Positions 35,769 to 44,122 of a DNA stretch of 64,000 bases are shown here, piece by piece. The notes beneath the pieces are model-generated. The model ran no database searches, was not told the origin of the DNA, and saw nothing but the letters and a program-made list of their open reading frames with translations. Origin of the DNA: Pokkaliibacter plantistimulans. GTDB taxonomy: Bacteria > Pseudomonadota > Gammaproteobacteria > Pseudomonadales > Balneatricaceae. Position numbers and translations under genes: made by a program. The DNA lies in NCBI RefSeq assembly GCF_046844695.1, contig NZ_CP177354.1, forward strand, positions 5,332,001 to 5,396,000. The letters run 5' to 3'. The stretch's first letter is position 1; each line of letters opens with the position of its first letter.

Positions 35769-36524
35769 CTACTGTACCAGCTGCAATACAACATGATCTG
35801 GCACGCCGTTGCCATTACAGCGGCGGAACTGTCCCTGCTTGTCCAGACAGATAAAGATCTCGTTGAAACGGTTTTTCTTGCCTGCCTGAACCAGCATATC
35901 GTCGCTGCGAAGGCCCGGGTTCAGGGCCATAAACGCCTGCTTGATGGCGGCGCTTCTGATCCCCCCGCCCTGCGCCAGTGACTCCAGTGGTGGCCGCTGA
36001 ATACGCTGCCACAGTTGCTGTATTTCACTGAAGTAGTCAGCAGGTGCATCGAAGGCGCAGGAGCCGTGCTTCTGCCACTCGCCCTGAATCAGCTGGACAC
36101 CGGGCATGATGCAAAGGTTATCGCGCACTGTACCGGCATCCACCAGCGTCGCCTGACAATGGCGTGGCTGGCTGCAACGCTCGCCCCTGGCGTCAAAATT
36201 CTGTGGCCATAAACCATGGACCACCCAGCGGAACTGGTTATCCCGGCACTGGAAGTCATTGCTGTCACGCTGACCTGCTGCACTGTCACAGAAGGCTGGC
36301 GACCAGGACAGTGCCAGTACATAGCCGGTCACCGGCCCATCGACCTGACAATCCACCTGGATCATACGGGTGGCAGGAAGACTGCCCGGCACACTGCAGC
36401 TGTCGGCCAGTGCAGGCACACTGACCAGTGCCGCCAGAGCGAGCATTAACGCCCCCGCCAGTGCTCTGCCCCAACGTTGCCCCGCCTTGGCAGGACGCCC
36501 GCTATTCTGTGGTGCAGTCATCAT
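35769..36524 (-). CDS. RNase T2-family ribonuclease, secreted
   Basis: Periplasmic or secreted endoribonuclease of 251 residues from the ATG at 36524 (a second ATG at 36521 is also possible; both are served by AGGAG). The signal peptide is long (LAGALMLALAALVSVPALA). Catalytic motifs are CAS I (FRWVVHGLWPQ) and CAS II (GEWQKHGSCAFD), each with the active His, and conserved Cys residues (PAFCDS, KHGSC, CLDK). It resembles E. coli RNase I in layout and would degrade external or leaked RNA. Confidence 0.92.
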   Translation of the reverse strand: MMTAPQNSGRPAKAGQRWGRALAGALMLALAALVSVPALADSCSVPGSLPATRMIQVDCQVDGPVTGYVLALSWSPAFCDSAAGQRDSNDFQCRDNQFRWVVHGLWPQNFDARGERCSQPRHCQATLVDAGTVRDNLCIMPGVQLIQGEWQKHGSCAFDAPADYFSEIQQLWQRIQRPPLESLAQGGGIRSAAIKQAFMALNPGLRSDDMLVQAGKKNRFNEIFICLDKQGQFRRCNGNGVPDHVVLQLVQ

Positions 36525-36672
36525 TCTTCTCCTGTCAGACATGGCCTTTGGCGCCCCCTCTTTAGCGGCGAATATAGCATGGATACCGCCAGCGCCTGAT
36601 GATCCCTTTGGCGCAACAGCCACCGTCAGACTACCCTAAGAAATGCAGTCGCGATGGTGCAGGATCCTTGCT

Positions 36673-39600
36673 ATGACGCCCACTGAAACCAGCCCCCCTT
36701 TCTATCTGGATAGCGATAAGCTTGTCGCTGATGGGCCCACCCTGTTACTCAGCATGCTGGAAATGCCTTACTGCTCTCCCGTGCTGATTACCCAGCCTTC
36801 CCAGGGCTTTCGTATCGTCTACGCCAATGCCGCCAGCCTGAGCTTTTTCGGTATGAATACCGAGCAGATCAGCGGAGACTGGTTCATGCGCGAATGGTCT
36901 GCCAGCCAGAGCCGCAATGACCGCGAAAAAACCCTGCAGGAGCTGCGTCACCAATACCGTGCCGAGTTCACCATCCAGCATCAGGATGCCGACGGCAACA
37001 GCAAACCGGTAGAAGTGACGCTGTTCCTGTTCCGGCATCAGGATGAAGAATTCATCGTCAATTACTGTGTCGATATCAGCCAGCGGGTCGCACAGCAGCA
37101 CTCGTTACTGCAGATGGATGCCGAAGCGGCCCGTGGCGAACGTGACCGCCAGTATCAGACCATCTTCGAACGCCTCGACGACGCCTTCATGCTGCTGGAT
37201 ATCACTCCCCAGCGTCAGTTACAGGTGCGCTGGCTCAACCCGGCGGCCGAACGCCATCTGGCCTTTCATTCTCAGGATGCGGCCGGGCGGCTGTTACGCG
37301 ATCTGGTACCTGCCACCTTCCGGGATTCCTGGTGCCTGTATGAACAGCGCTGTCTGGAGCGAGGTGCACCGCTGCACTTTGAAGACGCGCTGGATGAGAA
37401 TGGCCTGACCCGCTATATCGACGTCAGCATGGTACCGATCCGTAATGAGCTGCACGAAATGGTGTCAGTGGCGCTGATCGTCCGCGACATTACCGAACGC
37501 AAGCATGAAGAAGATGAGCGTTTCGACAAGGAACGGGTGTTCCGTGCGCTGGTCGACAACTCACCCGACGTCATCATTCGTTATGACACTCAGTGCCGTC
37601 GTATCTACGTCAACCGCCAGTACGAGAAGGCCACCCGTACCCAGGCCAGTGACAGCCTGGGGCGCTCACCGGTGCAGCACTCTGGTCTCGGTAGCAGCGC
37701 CCAGCAATACCAGAACACCGTGCAAAGGGTGATTGATACCGGCCATGCGGGCACCACGGACCTCTGCGTGGAAGATATCAACGGTCAGCAACGTTATTAC
37801 GAACTGCGGCTGGTGCCAGAGTTTGACCGCTATGATCAGCTCTGCAGCGTGCTGGTGGTAGGCCGTGACTATACCGAGCGGCATCTGGCGGAAGAACGTC
37901 TGCATGCCAGTGAGCAGGCCTTCCGCACCCTGGTGGAAAACTCCCCCGATGCCATCATGCGCTACGACACTCAGTGTCGCCGTATCTACGTCAATCATAT
38001 CTATGAACAAATCTGCGGCCTCAACAATGGGGCAGCGCTGGGCAAATTACCGTCGGAACTGTCCGCAGCCGGTGTCGATGCCCAGTTGCTGGAACAGAAG
38101 CTGCGCCAGGTGATCGCCAGCAAGCAGCCAGACCGTATCGAACTCAGCGTGCAGACCGACGAAGGCAGGTTGCGCCACTTTGAGCTGAAGCTGACGCCCG
38201 AACTGGGCCAGCGCGGTGATACCGTCAGCGTGCTGGCGGTGGCCCGAGATATCACCGAACGCAAAGATATCGAAGAACAGCTGTATCGCAGCGAACTGAC
38301 CTACCGCACCCTGGTGGAGAACTCCCCCGACATCATCTGTCGCTACGATACTCAGCGCCGTCTGGTGTACTGCAACCCGTCGCTGCTCAAGCTGGTCAAC
38401 ATGCAGGCCAGCGACATCATGGGGCTGACTGCCGCCGAAGCCCGGCTGAAGATTCTGCAGTCGCACGGCTACACCGACATCCCGCGCGAGTCCAAGGTGG
38501 ATGAAGCCATCGGGGAAGTGATCGCCACCGGCAAAAGTACCGAGCTGGAAACCAAGATTCTCAACAGTCAGGGTGTGCAGATCAGCACCCTGCTGCGTCT
38601 CACTGCCGAATATGATCGCGACAATACCCTGATCAGCGTGCTGGCCGTGGCGCGGGACATCAGCGACATTCAGGAGTACCAGCAGCGTATCCACATGCTG
38701 GCCTTCTATGATCCGCTGACCGCCCTGCCCAACCGCAGTTTCTTCAACGACAAGGTGCGCCGCAGCCTGCTCAATGCCCGCCTCAAGGGCAAGCGCGCTG
38801 GGCTGATGATCATCGATCTGGATCACTTCAAGACTGTCAATGACAGCCTCGGTCACGGCCATGGCGATACCCTGCTGAAGATTATCAGCCAGCGTCTGCA
38901 GAACTGCCTGGATGCTAGCGCCATACTGGCCCGTCTCGGCGGTGATGAGTTCGGCGTCGTGCTCAGCAAGGTTGAAGACCGTCAGGATCTGCACACCCAG
39001 GCCAACTATGCGATGACAGCCATTCGTGACCCGCTGCTGGTGGATGGCAAGGAAATCAGCATATCCGCCAGTATCGGTGCCTGTATCTACCCCGATGACG
39101 GCGATGATCTTGATGATCTGGTGCGCTTTGCCGATTCCGCGCTGTATATGGCCAAGGCCAGTGGCCGCAATACGCTGCGGTTCTACTCCAAAGAGCTGAC
39201 CACGCAGGCCCGTGAGCGGCTGGAGCTGGAAAATGACCTGCGCCGCTGTCTGGAACGGGACGAAATGCGTCTGCTGTATCAGCCCAAGATTGATCTGCGC
39301 AGCGGCCAGATTCTCGGCGCCGAAGCCCTGATTCGCTGGCACCATCCACGACGCGGACTACTGACGCCAGACCGTTTCATTCATCTGGCAGAAGACAACG
39401 GCACCATCGTCGATCTTGGCCGCTGGGTGATCGAAACCGCCTGTCAGGCCGCCTGCCGCTGGAACCAGCGCCCCGGTCAGGCGTTGAAAATAGCCGTCAA
39501 CCTGTCAGGGCGTCAGTTCTTTGAAAGCGAACAGCCCTTGCTGACGGTGATCGAACAGGCACTGCTGCGTCATCACTGCCCTGCCCTATGGCTTGAGGTA

Positions 39601-40008
39601 GAGATTACCGAAGGCATTCTGCTGGAAGACCGCCCCGACGTGATGGAGCAGTTGCAGCAGATTCGCGCACTGGGCCTGACCATCGCAGTGGATGACTTCG
39701 GCACCGGCTATTCATCCCTCGGCTATCTGGCCCGTTTCCCCATCGATACCCTGAAAATTGACCGCTCGTTTGTCGATAAGCTCACCACGGCCCGGGAAAG
39801 TGCTGCACTGGTACGCGCTATCATTTCCATGGCACGCAGTCTGGGCATGGAGCTGGTAGCAGAAGGGGTGGAAACCGAAGAGCAGGCCATCATGCTGGCC
39901 AGCATGGGCTGCCAGCAGGCACAGGGGTACTACTATGGTAAACCCATGAGCGAGGCGGACTTTATTCACATGCTGGATGAAGAAGCCAGTGGTGGCGCAA
40001 TGATCTAG
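36673..40008 (+). CDS. Multi-PAS GGDEF-EAL c-di-GMP protein
   Basis: Soluble 1111-residue protein, start ATG at 36673 with AGGA 8 bases upstream. Five PAS/PAC units fill about residues 20-670. Units three to five are strikingly alike (LVDNSPDVIIRYDTQCRRIY, LVENSPDAIMRYDTQCRRIY, LVENSPDIICRYDTQRRLVY), suggesting duplication. GGDEF (ARLGGDEF, no RxxD I-site: DASA instead) and EAL (GAEALIRW, EITEG, DDFGTGYSSLGYL, EGVETEEQ) follow. Both catalytic domains look intact, so its net activity may switch with PAS ligand or oxygen/redox state. No transmembrane helix. A 20-bp hairpin lies after the stop. Confidence 0.93.
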   Translation: MTPTETSPPFYLDSDKLVADGPTLLLSMLEMPYCSPVLITQPSQGFRIVYANAASLSFFGMNTEQISGDWFMREWSASQSRNDREKTLQELRHQYRAEFTIQHQDADGNSKPVEVTLFLFRHQDEEFIVNYCVDISQRVAQQHSLLQMDAEAARGERDRQYQTIFERLDDAFMLLDITPQRQLQVRWLNPAAERHLAFHSQDAAGRLLRDLVPATFRDSWCLYEQRCLERGAPLHFEDALDENGLTRYIDVSMVPIRNELHEMVSVALIVRDITERKHEEDERFDKERVFRALVDNSPDVIIRYDTQCRRIYVNRQYEKATRTQASDSLGRSPVQHSGLGSSAQQYQNTVQRVIDTGHAGTTDLCVEDINGQQRYYELRLVPEFDRYDQLCSVLVVGRDYTERHLAEERLHASEQAFRTLVENSPDAIMRYDTQCRRIYVNHIYEQICGLNNGAALGKLPSELSAAGVDAQLLEQKLRQVIASKQPDRIELSVQTDEGRLRHFELKLTPELGQRGDTVSVLAVARDITERKDIEEQLYRSELTYRTLVENSPDIICRYDTQRRLVYCNPSLLKLVNMQASDIMGLTAAEARLKILQSHGYTDIPRESKVDEAIGEVIATGKSTELETKILNSQGVQISTLLRLTAEYDRDNTLISVLAVARDISDIQEYQQRIHMLAFYDPLTALPNRSFFNDKVRRSLLNARLKGKRAGLMIIDLDHFKTVNDSLGHGHGDTLLKIISQRLQNCLDASAILARLGGDEFGVVLSKVEDRQDLHTQANYAMTAIRDPLLVDGKEISISASIGACIYPDDGDDLDDLVRFADSALYMAKASGRNTLRFYSKELTTQARERLELENDLRRCLERDEMRLLYQPKIDLRSGQILGAEALIRWHHPRRGLLTPDRFIHLAEDNGTIVDLGRWVIETACQAACRWNQRPGQALKIAVNLSGRQFFESEQPLLTVIEQALLRHHCPALWLEVEITEGILLEDRPDVMEQLQQIRALGLTIAVDDFGTGYSSLGYLARFPIDTLKIDRSFVDKLTTARESAALVRAIISMARSLGMELVAEGVETEEQAIMLASMGCQQAQGYYYGKPMSEADFIHMLDEEASGGAMI

Positions 40009-40014
40009 TCAGAC

Positions 40015-40059
40015 CCGGATACAACAAGGCCGCCGTGATGGCGGTCTTGTTGTATCCGG
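40015..40059. terminator. Very long hairpin between convergent genes
   Basis: Arms of 20 bases (CCGGATACAACAAGGCCGCC and its near-perfect complement, one G-T pair) with the 5-base loop GTGAT. It lies between the convergent PAS-GGDEF-EAL and phosphatase genes. There is no T-run on either side, so intrinsic termination is inferred from position. Confidence 0.75.
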
Positions 40060-40089
40060 CGATAAGCGCGTAGCAATGAGAACGGACGC

Positions 40090-40929
40090 TTACTCCGCAG
40101 GCTGCCAGGGATGCAGATGGGCCTTGCGCATCTGGTCTTTCTCAGCCGGTGAGGCGCCCCAGTTGTTGTTGTATACCTTACCTTCCCAGTCACCGTATGT
40201 GGGGTTCGGTAACACGATAAACTCGGCACCAAACCTGGCCTTGTTACTTTCTACCGCAGCATCGCTCTCTGCCAGGGTCTTGGTATCGAAGGCAGCACTG
40301 AAGTCGTTGAGATTGTCGCCCATCAGCAGCGCCACATCATAGTCAGCAGCGATCTGCTGACGGCGTGGCTCCTTGTTACTGCTGTCGGTGCGCAGCATCA
40401 GGTGGGCATCGTCAACAAAGGGGAAACCCAGCGCCTTCATGTTCTTGATGGTGCCAGCCTTGCCCACTTCCTTGCGGTTGGTGACGTAGAACACTTCCCC
40501 GCCACGCTTCTTCACATAATTGAGAAACGCCACGGCACCGGGCATGGCCTTGGCCTCCGCTGCCTCCATCCACTTGTCCCAGGTCTTGCTGGAATAGCCG
40601 AAATCCTTGCCCACCAGCCAGGCCTCGTACGCCGAGTTGTCCAGTACCGTTTCATCAGCATCGACGATCACAGCGACTTTCTTGCCGCCGGGATGACCGG
40701 CCAGATACATATCCAGCCGCAGTTTGGCCAGATTGAAAGCCTGATAAGACAGCGCCTTGAACTCACCGGAAGCCTGCATCCACAGCGTGGCCAGCACCAG
40801 CTGCTCATTCAGATCCTTGGTGGTATAGGCAGGCGCTGCCGGGGTATCCGCCGCCCAGCTCGGCAGGCTGACACTGCCCCATAACAGAGCAACAGAAACC
40901 GCGGCGGTGCGCAGGGTAAAACGTGACAT
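40090..40929 (-). CDS. e(P4)/OmpP4-family acid phosphatase (5'-nucleotidase), non-lipoprotein form
   Basis: HAD-superfamily class IIIB phosphatase, 279 residues from the ATG at 40929. A cleavable signal peptide (LLWGSVSLPSWA) lacks a lipobox cysteine, so unlike classical lipoprotein e(P4) it should be soluble in the periplasm. The nucleophile motif VDADETVLDNSAYE, FYVTNRKE (motif II region) and ALLMGDNLNDF (motif III) are intact. The family dephosphorylates NMN and nucleoside monophosphates, supporting nucleotide salvage. The ribosome site is GGGAG. The neighbouring RNase T2 could supply substrates. Confidence 0.9.
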   Translation of the reverse strand: MSRFTLRTAAVSVALLWGSVSLPSWAADTPAAPAYTTKDLNEQLVLATLWMQASGEFKALSYQAFNLAKLRLDMYLAGHPGGKKVAVIVDADETVLDNSAYEAWLVGKDFGYSSKTWDKWMEAAEAKAMPGAVAFLNYVKKRGGEVFYVTNRKEVGKAGTIKNMKALGFPFVDDAHLMLRTDSSNKEPRRQQIAADYDVALLMGDNLNDFSAAFDTKTLAESDAAVESNKARFGAEFIVLPNPTYGDWEGKVYNNNWGASPAEKDQMRKAHLHPWQPAE

Positions 40930-41111
40930 AGGCAAAGCTCCCAGTGGTATTGGATGAACTCCAGTCATGCCGAAGCAGACTGTTTCAACAGCAAAAAATA
41001 TTCCACATGGTCAGAAATTTGTCACAGGGTGGTCACATTAGTGTCACCACCCGCTTTCACCACGGCATCGTGGCCATCAACAGACTGGCAGAACGAGCTC
41101 ACGATCCCGGA

Positions 41112-42137
41112 TCAGAACTGCAACACCAGCGTCTTCAGGGGAGAATGACCATCAGGACTGGGGAAGTCTTCTGCCGGGCTGATGACCTGCACGTCACGCA
41201 CGGGTCGCTCCAGCTTTTCTGCACAGCGCAGCACCAGCGCACGCCAGGTATCCATATCCACCTGCGCCACGTTGTTGCAGCAAATCAGCTGACCATCCGC
41301 CTGAGTGGTCAGAATGGCAGGCTTCAGCAGGCTCTGATAATCACGCAGCAGATCAACGGTGCCAAAAGCACTGCTGGCATAACGCGGCGGATCAAGAAAC
41401 ACCAGATCAAACTGCCGCGGTGCCAGCCGCGGATAGCTGGGCAGGCGTTTGCCACGCCGTGCGGCAACCGGCAGGCCCGCCAGCTGACGACAGGCAGGGA
41501 AAAAGTCACTCTGCACAAAGCTGATCTGGCTTTCAGGGAAGCCATTCAGCTCGGCATTCTCCTTACCCACTGCCAGTGCTGACTGGGCAAAATCGATATT
41601 CACCACTTGTCGCGCGCCACCTTTGGCCGCACACAGACCCACACCACAGGTGTAGGAGAACAGGTTGAGCACATCCTTGCCCTGGCTGTTCTCCAGTACG
41701 TAACGCCGGGCATTACGCAAATCCAGAAACAGCAACGGATCCTGCCCCTGATGCCGCCCTCGTACCCGATAGCTTACGCCCAGCTCCAGCCCCTCGTGAT
41801 CCGCCAGCGCGGCGTCCACGGGTCGCAAAGCGAAGTCTTGCTGTGCAGTATCAATACGGCTGTTACTGCCGGAGCGGTCGTTATACACCCACAGCACGGA
41901 CTGCCCCAGCTGCTGCTCTATCGCTGCGACGATTTGCTGATACTGCCCGACGTCAAGCGGAGTATGAAAACTCTGAAGCAGATAGAGATCACCATAGCGA
42001 TCAACGGTGACGCCGGGCAAACCTTCGTTAGTTCCGTGAAACAGGCGATAGCAGGTGGTGTTTTCCGTCTGACAACGGCTGAACAGCGGCTGACGCTGTG
42101 CAAAGGCAAGCGCGATGCTCGCAGCGATAGGGGTCAT
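41112..42137 (-). CDS. SAM-dependent RNA methyltransferase (RlmI/RlmK-like)
   Basis: Class I methyltransferase of 341 residues, start ATG at 42137. A short N-terminal part contains CYRLFHGTNEGLPGVTVDRYG, typical of rRNA cytosine-5 methyltransferases of the RlmI/YccW type. The SAM site reads VLNLFSYTCGVGLCAAKGGA, and the catalytic-loop region is DLVFLDPPRYASSAFG. The usual PUA domain at the N-terminus is missing or very reduced, so the exact RNA target is uncertain. It is divergent from the chaperone/effector pair. Confidence 0.85.
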   Translation of the reverse strand: MTPIAASIALAFAQRQPLFSRCQTENTTCYRLFHGTNEGLPGVTVDRYGDLYLLQSFHTPLDVGQYQQIVAAIEQQLGQSVLWVYNDRSGSNSRIDTAQQDFALRPVDAALADHEGLELGVSYRVRGRHQGQDPLLFLDLRNARRYVLENSQGKDVLNLFSYTCGVGLCAAKGGARQVVNIDFAQSALAVGKENAELNGFPESQISFVQSDFFPACRQLAGLPVAARRGKRLPSYPRLAPRQFDLVFLDPPRYASSAFGTVDLLRDYQSLLKPAILTTQADGQLICCNNVAQVDMDTWRALVLRCAEKLERPVRDVQVISPAEDFPSPDGHSPLKTLVLQF

Positions 42138-42546
42138 GGCAATGCCTATAGAAATGATGCACAAGTTTAGCAGCAAAGCAGGTTCACCCTCTAACCTGGC
42201 CAAGTATTCACCTTTAGGACCTGCTTCCCTACAGCATGAGCAGGTTCAGATTCTGAGTGGAACAAGTCTCCCCCTGCGCTCCACTGATAACGCAACAACC
42301 CAGGGTATGTGGAAGGGTTCAGTCAGCTCCGGCCTTTTACCCGTACTGGGTTCATATTTCAGTTTACGTATGTGTTCACGACGCATGAGCCTGGGCCACA
42401 CAAGGCGAAAACAGCAGAGGTCACAGCGCTGGCTGGTCAATGAGTTGATGGGCCATCAAGAACATTCTGGAGATCTTTTCAACGTCGTGTGGCCGATAAG
42501 CAGCAGATCGCGAACACGCTCTAACACAACAGCGCAGAGAATTTGT
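42138..42546. other. Intergenic region upstream of the chaperone/effector pair
   Basis: About 409 bases between divergent genes. The chaperone reading frame is open far upstream (to 42115), but the upstream part shows no family pattern and is taken as untranslated. It contains an HrpL-box-like sequence at 42259-42287 and no other recognised feature. Confidence 0.55.
42259..42287 (+). promoter_or_regulatory. HrpL-box-like sequence
   Basis: GGAACA-N16-CCACTGA differs by one base from the HrpL consensus GGAACC-N15/16-CCACNNA used for type III secretion genes in plant-associated bacteria. It lies on the coding strand 260 bases before the chaperone ATG. It would matter only if the genome encodes an HrpL-type sigma factor, which the window cannot show. 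Chance occurrence is possible. Confidence 0.3.
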
Positions 42547-43038
42547 ATGGATAACTACCCGACCCAACGTCTGGAACACGTGCTCAGACCGCTAGGAGCC
42601 GACAGCGCCCAATTGGAAGCACTGCGACAGGAGGGGCATTTACTCTGGCCGCTCAGCGCTGGCAACGAATGCCTGCTGGTTGCCAGCGCTGATGGCAAAA
42701 GCGTGTTTATCATCCACTCGCTGACCAGCATCGACCCAGAACAGGATGGCCGTTTGCTTGCCCTGTCACTGCACCTGAATCTGACCCCGGCTCATACGTT
42801 GAACGCCAGTATCGCGCTGGATATCGAGCAGCGCCTGCTGTGTCTGCGCTACAGCCATAGCCTGATCCATGGCGATGCAGAGCCTCTGGGGCAGGTGTTG
42901 GAGCAACTGCAACAACTGAGCCAGCAACTGCGGGAGACTATCACGCGTTTCCGCCAGGACCAGCAGGCGTCGGTCAATCGATCAGCTAATCCAGCAGTGA
43001 TGTTGGGGCGGTCACTGATGTCGGAGAAACAGCCATGA
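42547..43038 (+). CDS. CesT-family type III secretion chaperone (putative)
   Basis: The 163-residue soluble protein fits the CesT (class I) chaperone pattern. It has an N-terminal helix (RLEHVLRPLG), then strands with ECLLVASADGKSVFIIHSLT. LLALSLHLNLTPAHTLNASIALDIEQRLLCLRY (cited in parts: LALSLHLNL, ASIALDIEQ) follows. The final amphipathic helix reads DAEPLGQVLEQLQQLSQQLRE at about 118-138. Such chaperones bind the N-terminal part of one effector. The next gene begins within its stop codon (ATGA overlap) and has a Ser-rich, secretion-signal-like N-terminus, the classic chaperone-effector layout. The family call is by pattern, not by search. Confidence 0.7.
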   Translation: MDNYPTQRLEHVLRPLGADSAQLEALRQEGHLLWPLSAGNECLLVASADGKSVFIIHSLTSIDPEQDGRLLALSLHLNLTPAHTLNASIALDIEQRLLCLRYSHSLIHGDAEPLGQVLEQLQQLSQQLRETITRFRQDQQASVNRSANPAVMLGRSLMSEKQP

Positions 43039-43833
43039 AGGCATCACTGTCATCCCCCTCCGCCAGCCCCTATTCCTCGTCCGTCGAGGGTAACCCCCCA
43101 CAGCATACCAAGGGTAAACACAAGGCTGGCGTGCTGCATAAGCTGGGTAAATGGCTCGGTGCCTCATCCTCAGGCAGCAGCTCGGCGGCCAACAAACCCA
43201 CCTCTGCCAGCCAGTTGGCGGCCTATCCGAACGCTATCAGCACACCGCCTAACCGCTACAACGACTCAGCAGTTAAGCAAGCTTTGGCTCGTTTCGGCTA
43301 CGGATTACCATGAGTTTCTTGCCATCCGTCTGTACACCACCAATCTGTACCCGACAATCAACCATCACCTGCGCTATCAGCACAACGACAAGGTGGTCCC
43401 CGTAGTGGAGGCCTTGCAGCAGGGCTTGCAGAAGCTGGCCCAAGAGCCAGAGCATCAGGCGGCAAGCCCGCTATACCGGGGCATTAGCAAAAACATGAGT
43501 GATGAAGAGGTACACACGCGCTTTGCCCTCGACCGGCCCTATCGTGACAGTGCCTTTATGAGCACCTCATTGAACCCGCAGAAAGCCTTCATTCCTGGCA
43601 CCCGGGTAGAACTGACACTCACTACCCAGTCAGCGGTCAATGTCAGAGCGTTTGCGGAGTATAAAGATGAAGAGGAGGCGCTGATTCGGCCCAATACCCC
43701 CTTTCAGGTTCAGCAAATGGAAAAGCAGGAGGGAGTGTGGCACATCAGCCTGACCGAAATGCAGGAGACAGAGCCAACCGGGCAGGCAGTCAGCAGTAAC
43801 GAGCCTGAGCAGCATCGCACAGAAAAAGGCTAA
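43035..43833 (+). pseudogene. ADP-ribosyltransferase type III effector, frame-disrupted
   Basis: Two overlapping frames together make one 265-residue protein if one base is skipped near 43311. The first frame (43035-43313) gives a Ser-rich start (MKASLSSPSASPYSSS), a basic segment and VKQALARFGYGLP, then a TGA. The other frame continues EFLAIRLYTTNLYPTINHHL and carries the ADP-ribosyltransferase triad. This is Arg in PLYRGIS (43477-43479), Ser-Thr-Ser in FMSTSLN (43561-43569) and Glu-x-Glu in DEEEALI (43669-43677, arginine-specific ExE type). The ATG overlaps the chaperone stop and has GGAG 8 bases upstream. Decay, sequencing error or recoding could explain the shift. A GTG at 43159 could start the second frame alone, but with an implausible N-terminus. 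Confidence 0.75.
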
Positions 43834-43856
43834 AAAAATCCCCCGTCATGCGGGGG
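43833..43856 (-). terminator. Terminator acting on minus-strand transcripts
   Basis: Stem CCCCCG / CGGGGG (43840-43845 and 43851-43856). Read on the minus strand it is followed by GATTTTTTT, so it fits the end of the fadBA transcription unit. It abuts the effector stop and may also help end that transcript. Confidence 0.75.
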
Positions 43857-44096
43857 CAACAAACACCAGTCAACTCAGGATAAGTCCAGGGAGCGGAGGG
43901 TGCCGCCCCTGGTCAACTCAACGAACATGTAAAACAAAGGGCGCTCCGGCGGCGATACAGCTCGATTCTCCGCCAGAGCAGGTGACCCGTCAGACTGCGG
44001 GACAGACCGGTCACCGACGCCCTTCCCTGCCTTTGTCCACCGTGCCGTGTGACGCAGGACAGAGGCCGGGAAGGACGCCTTCGAGGCCAACGCTCA

Positions 44097-44112
44097 CCCC
44101 GGCAAGCCGGGG
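44097..44112. other. Short strong hairpin just after fadA
   Basis: CCCCGGC-AA-GCCGGGG, 10 bases beyond the fadA stop. There is no T-run. It could protect the 3' end of the fadBA message; its function is not shown. Confidence 0.4.
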
Positions 44113-44122
44113 CAGCGAGCGA

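Noticed and set aside
38047..39345. 432-codon open frame antisense to the PAS-GGDEF-EAL gene
   Set aside because: Antisense shadow with no family motifs; the plus-strand gene carries complete domains.
43305..43320. prfB-type programmed +1 frameshift in the effector gene
   Set aside because: The stop context CCA-TGA-G lacks the CTT slippery codon, the following C and the upstream Shine-Dalgarno-like spur of the known site, so programmed recoding is not favoured, only not excluded.
43159..43833. Independent gene starting at the GTG at 43159
   Set aside because: The first 50 residues in that frame are an Arg/Pro-rich translation of the Ser-rich effector start. The true protein very probably begins at 43035 in the other frame.
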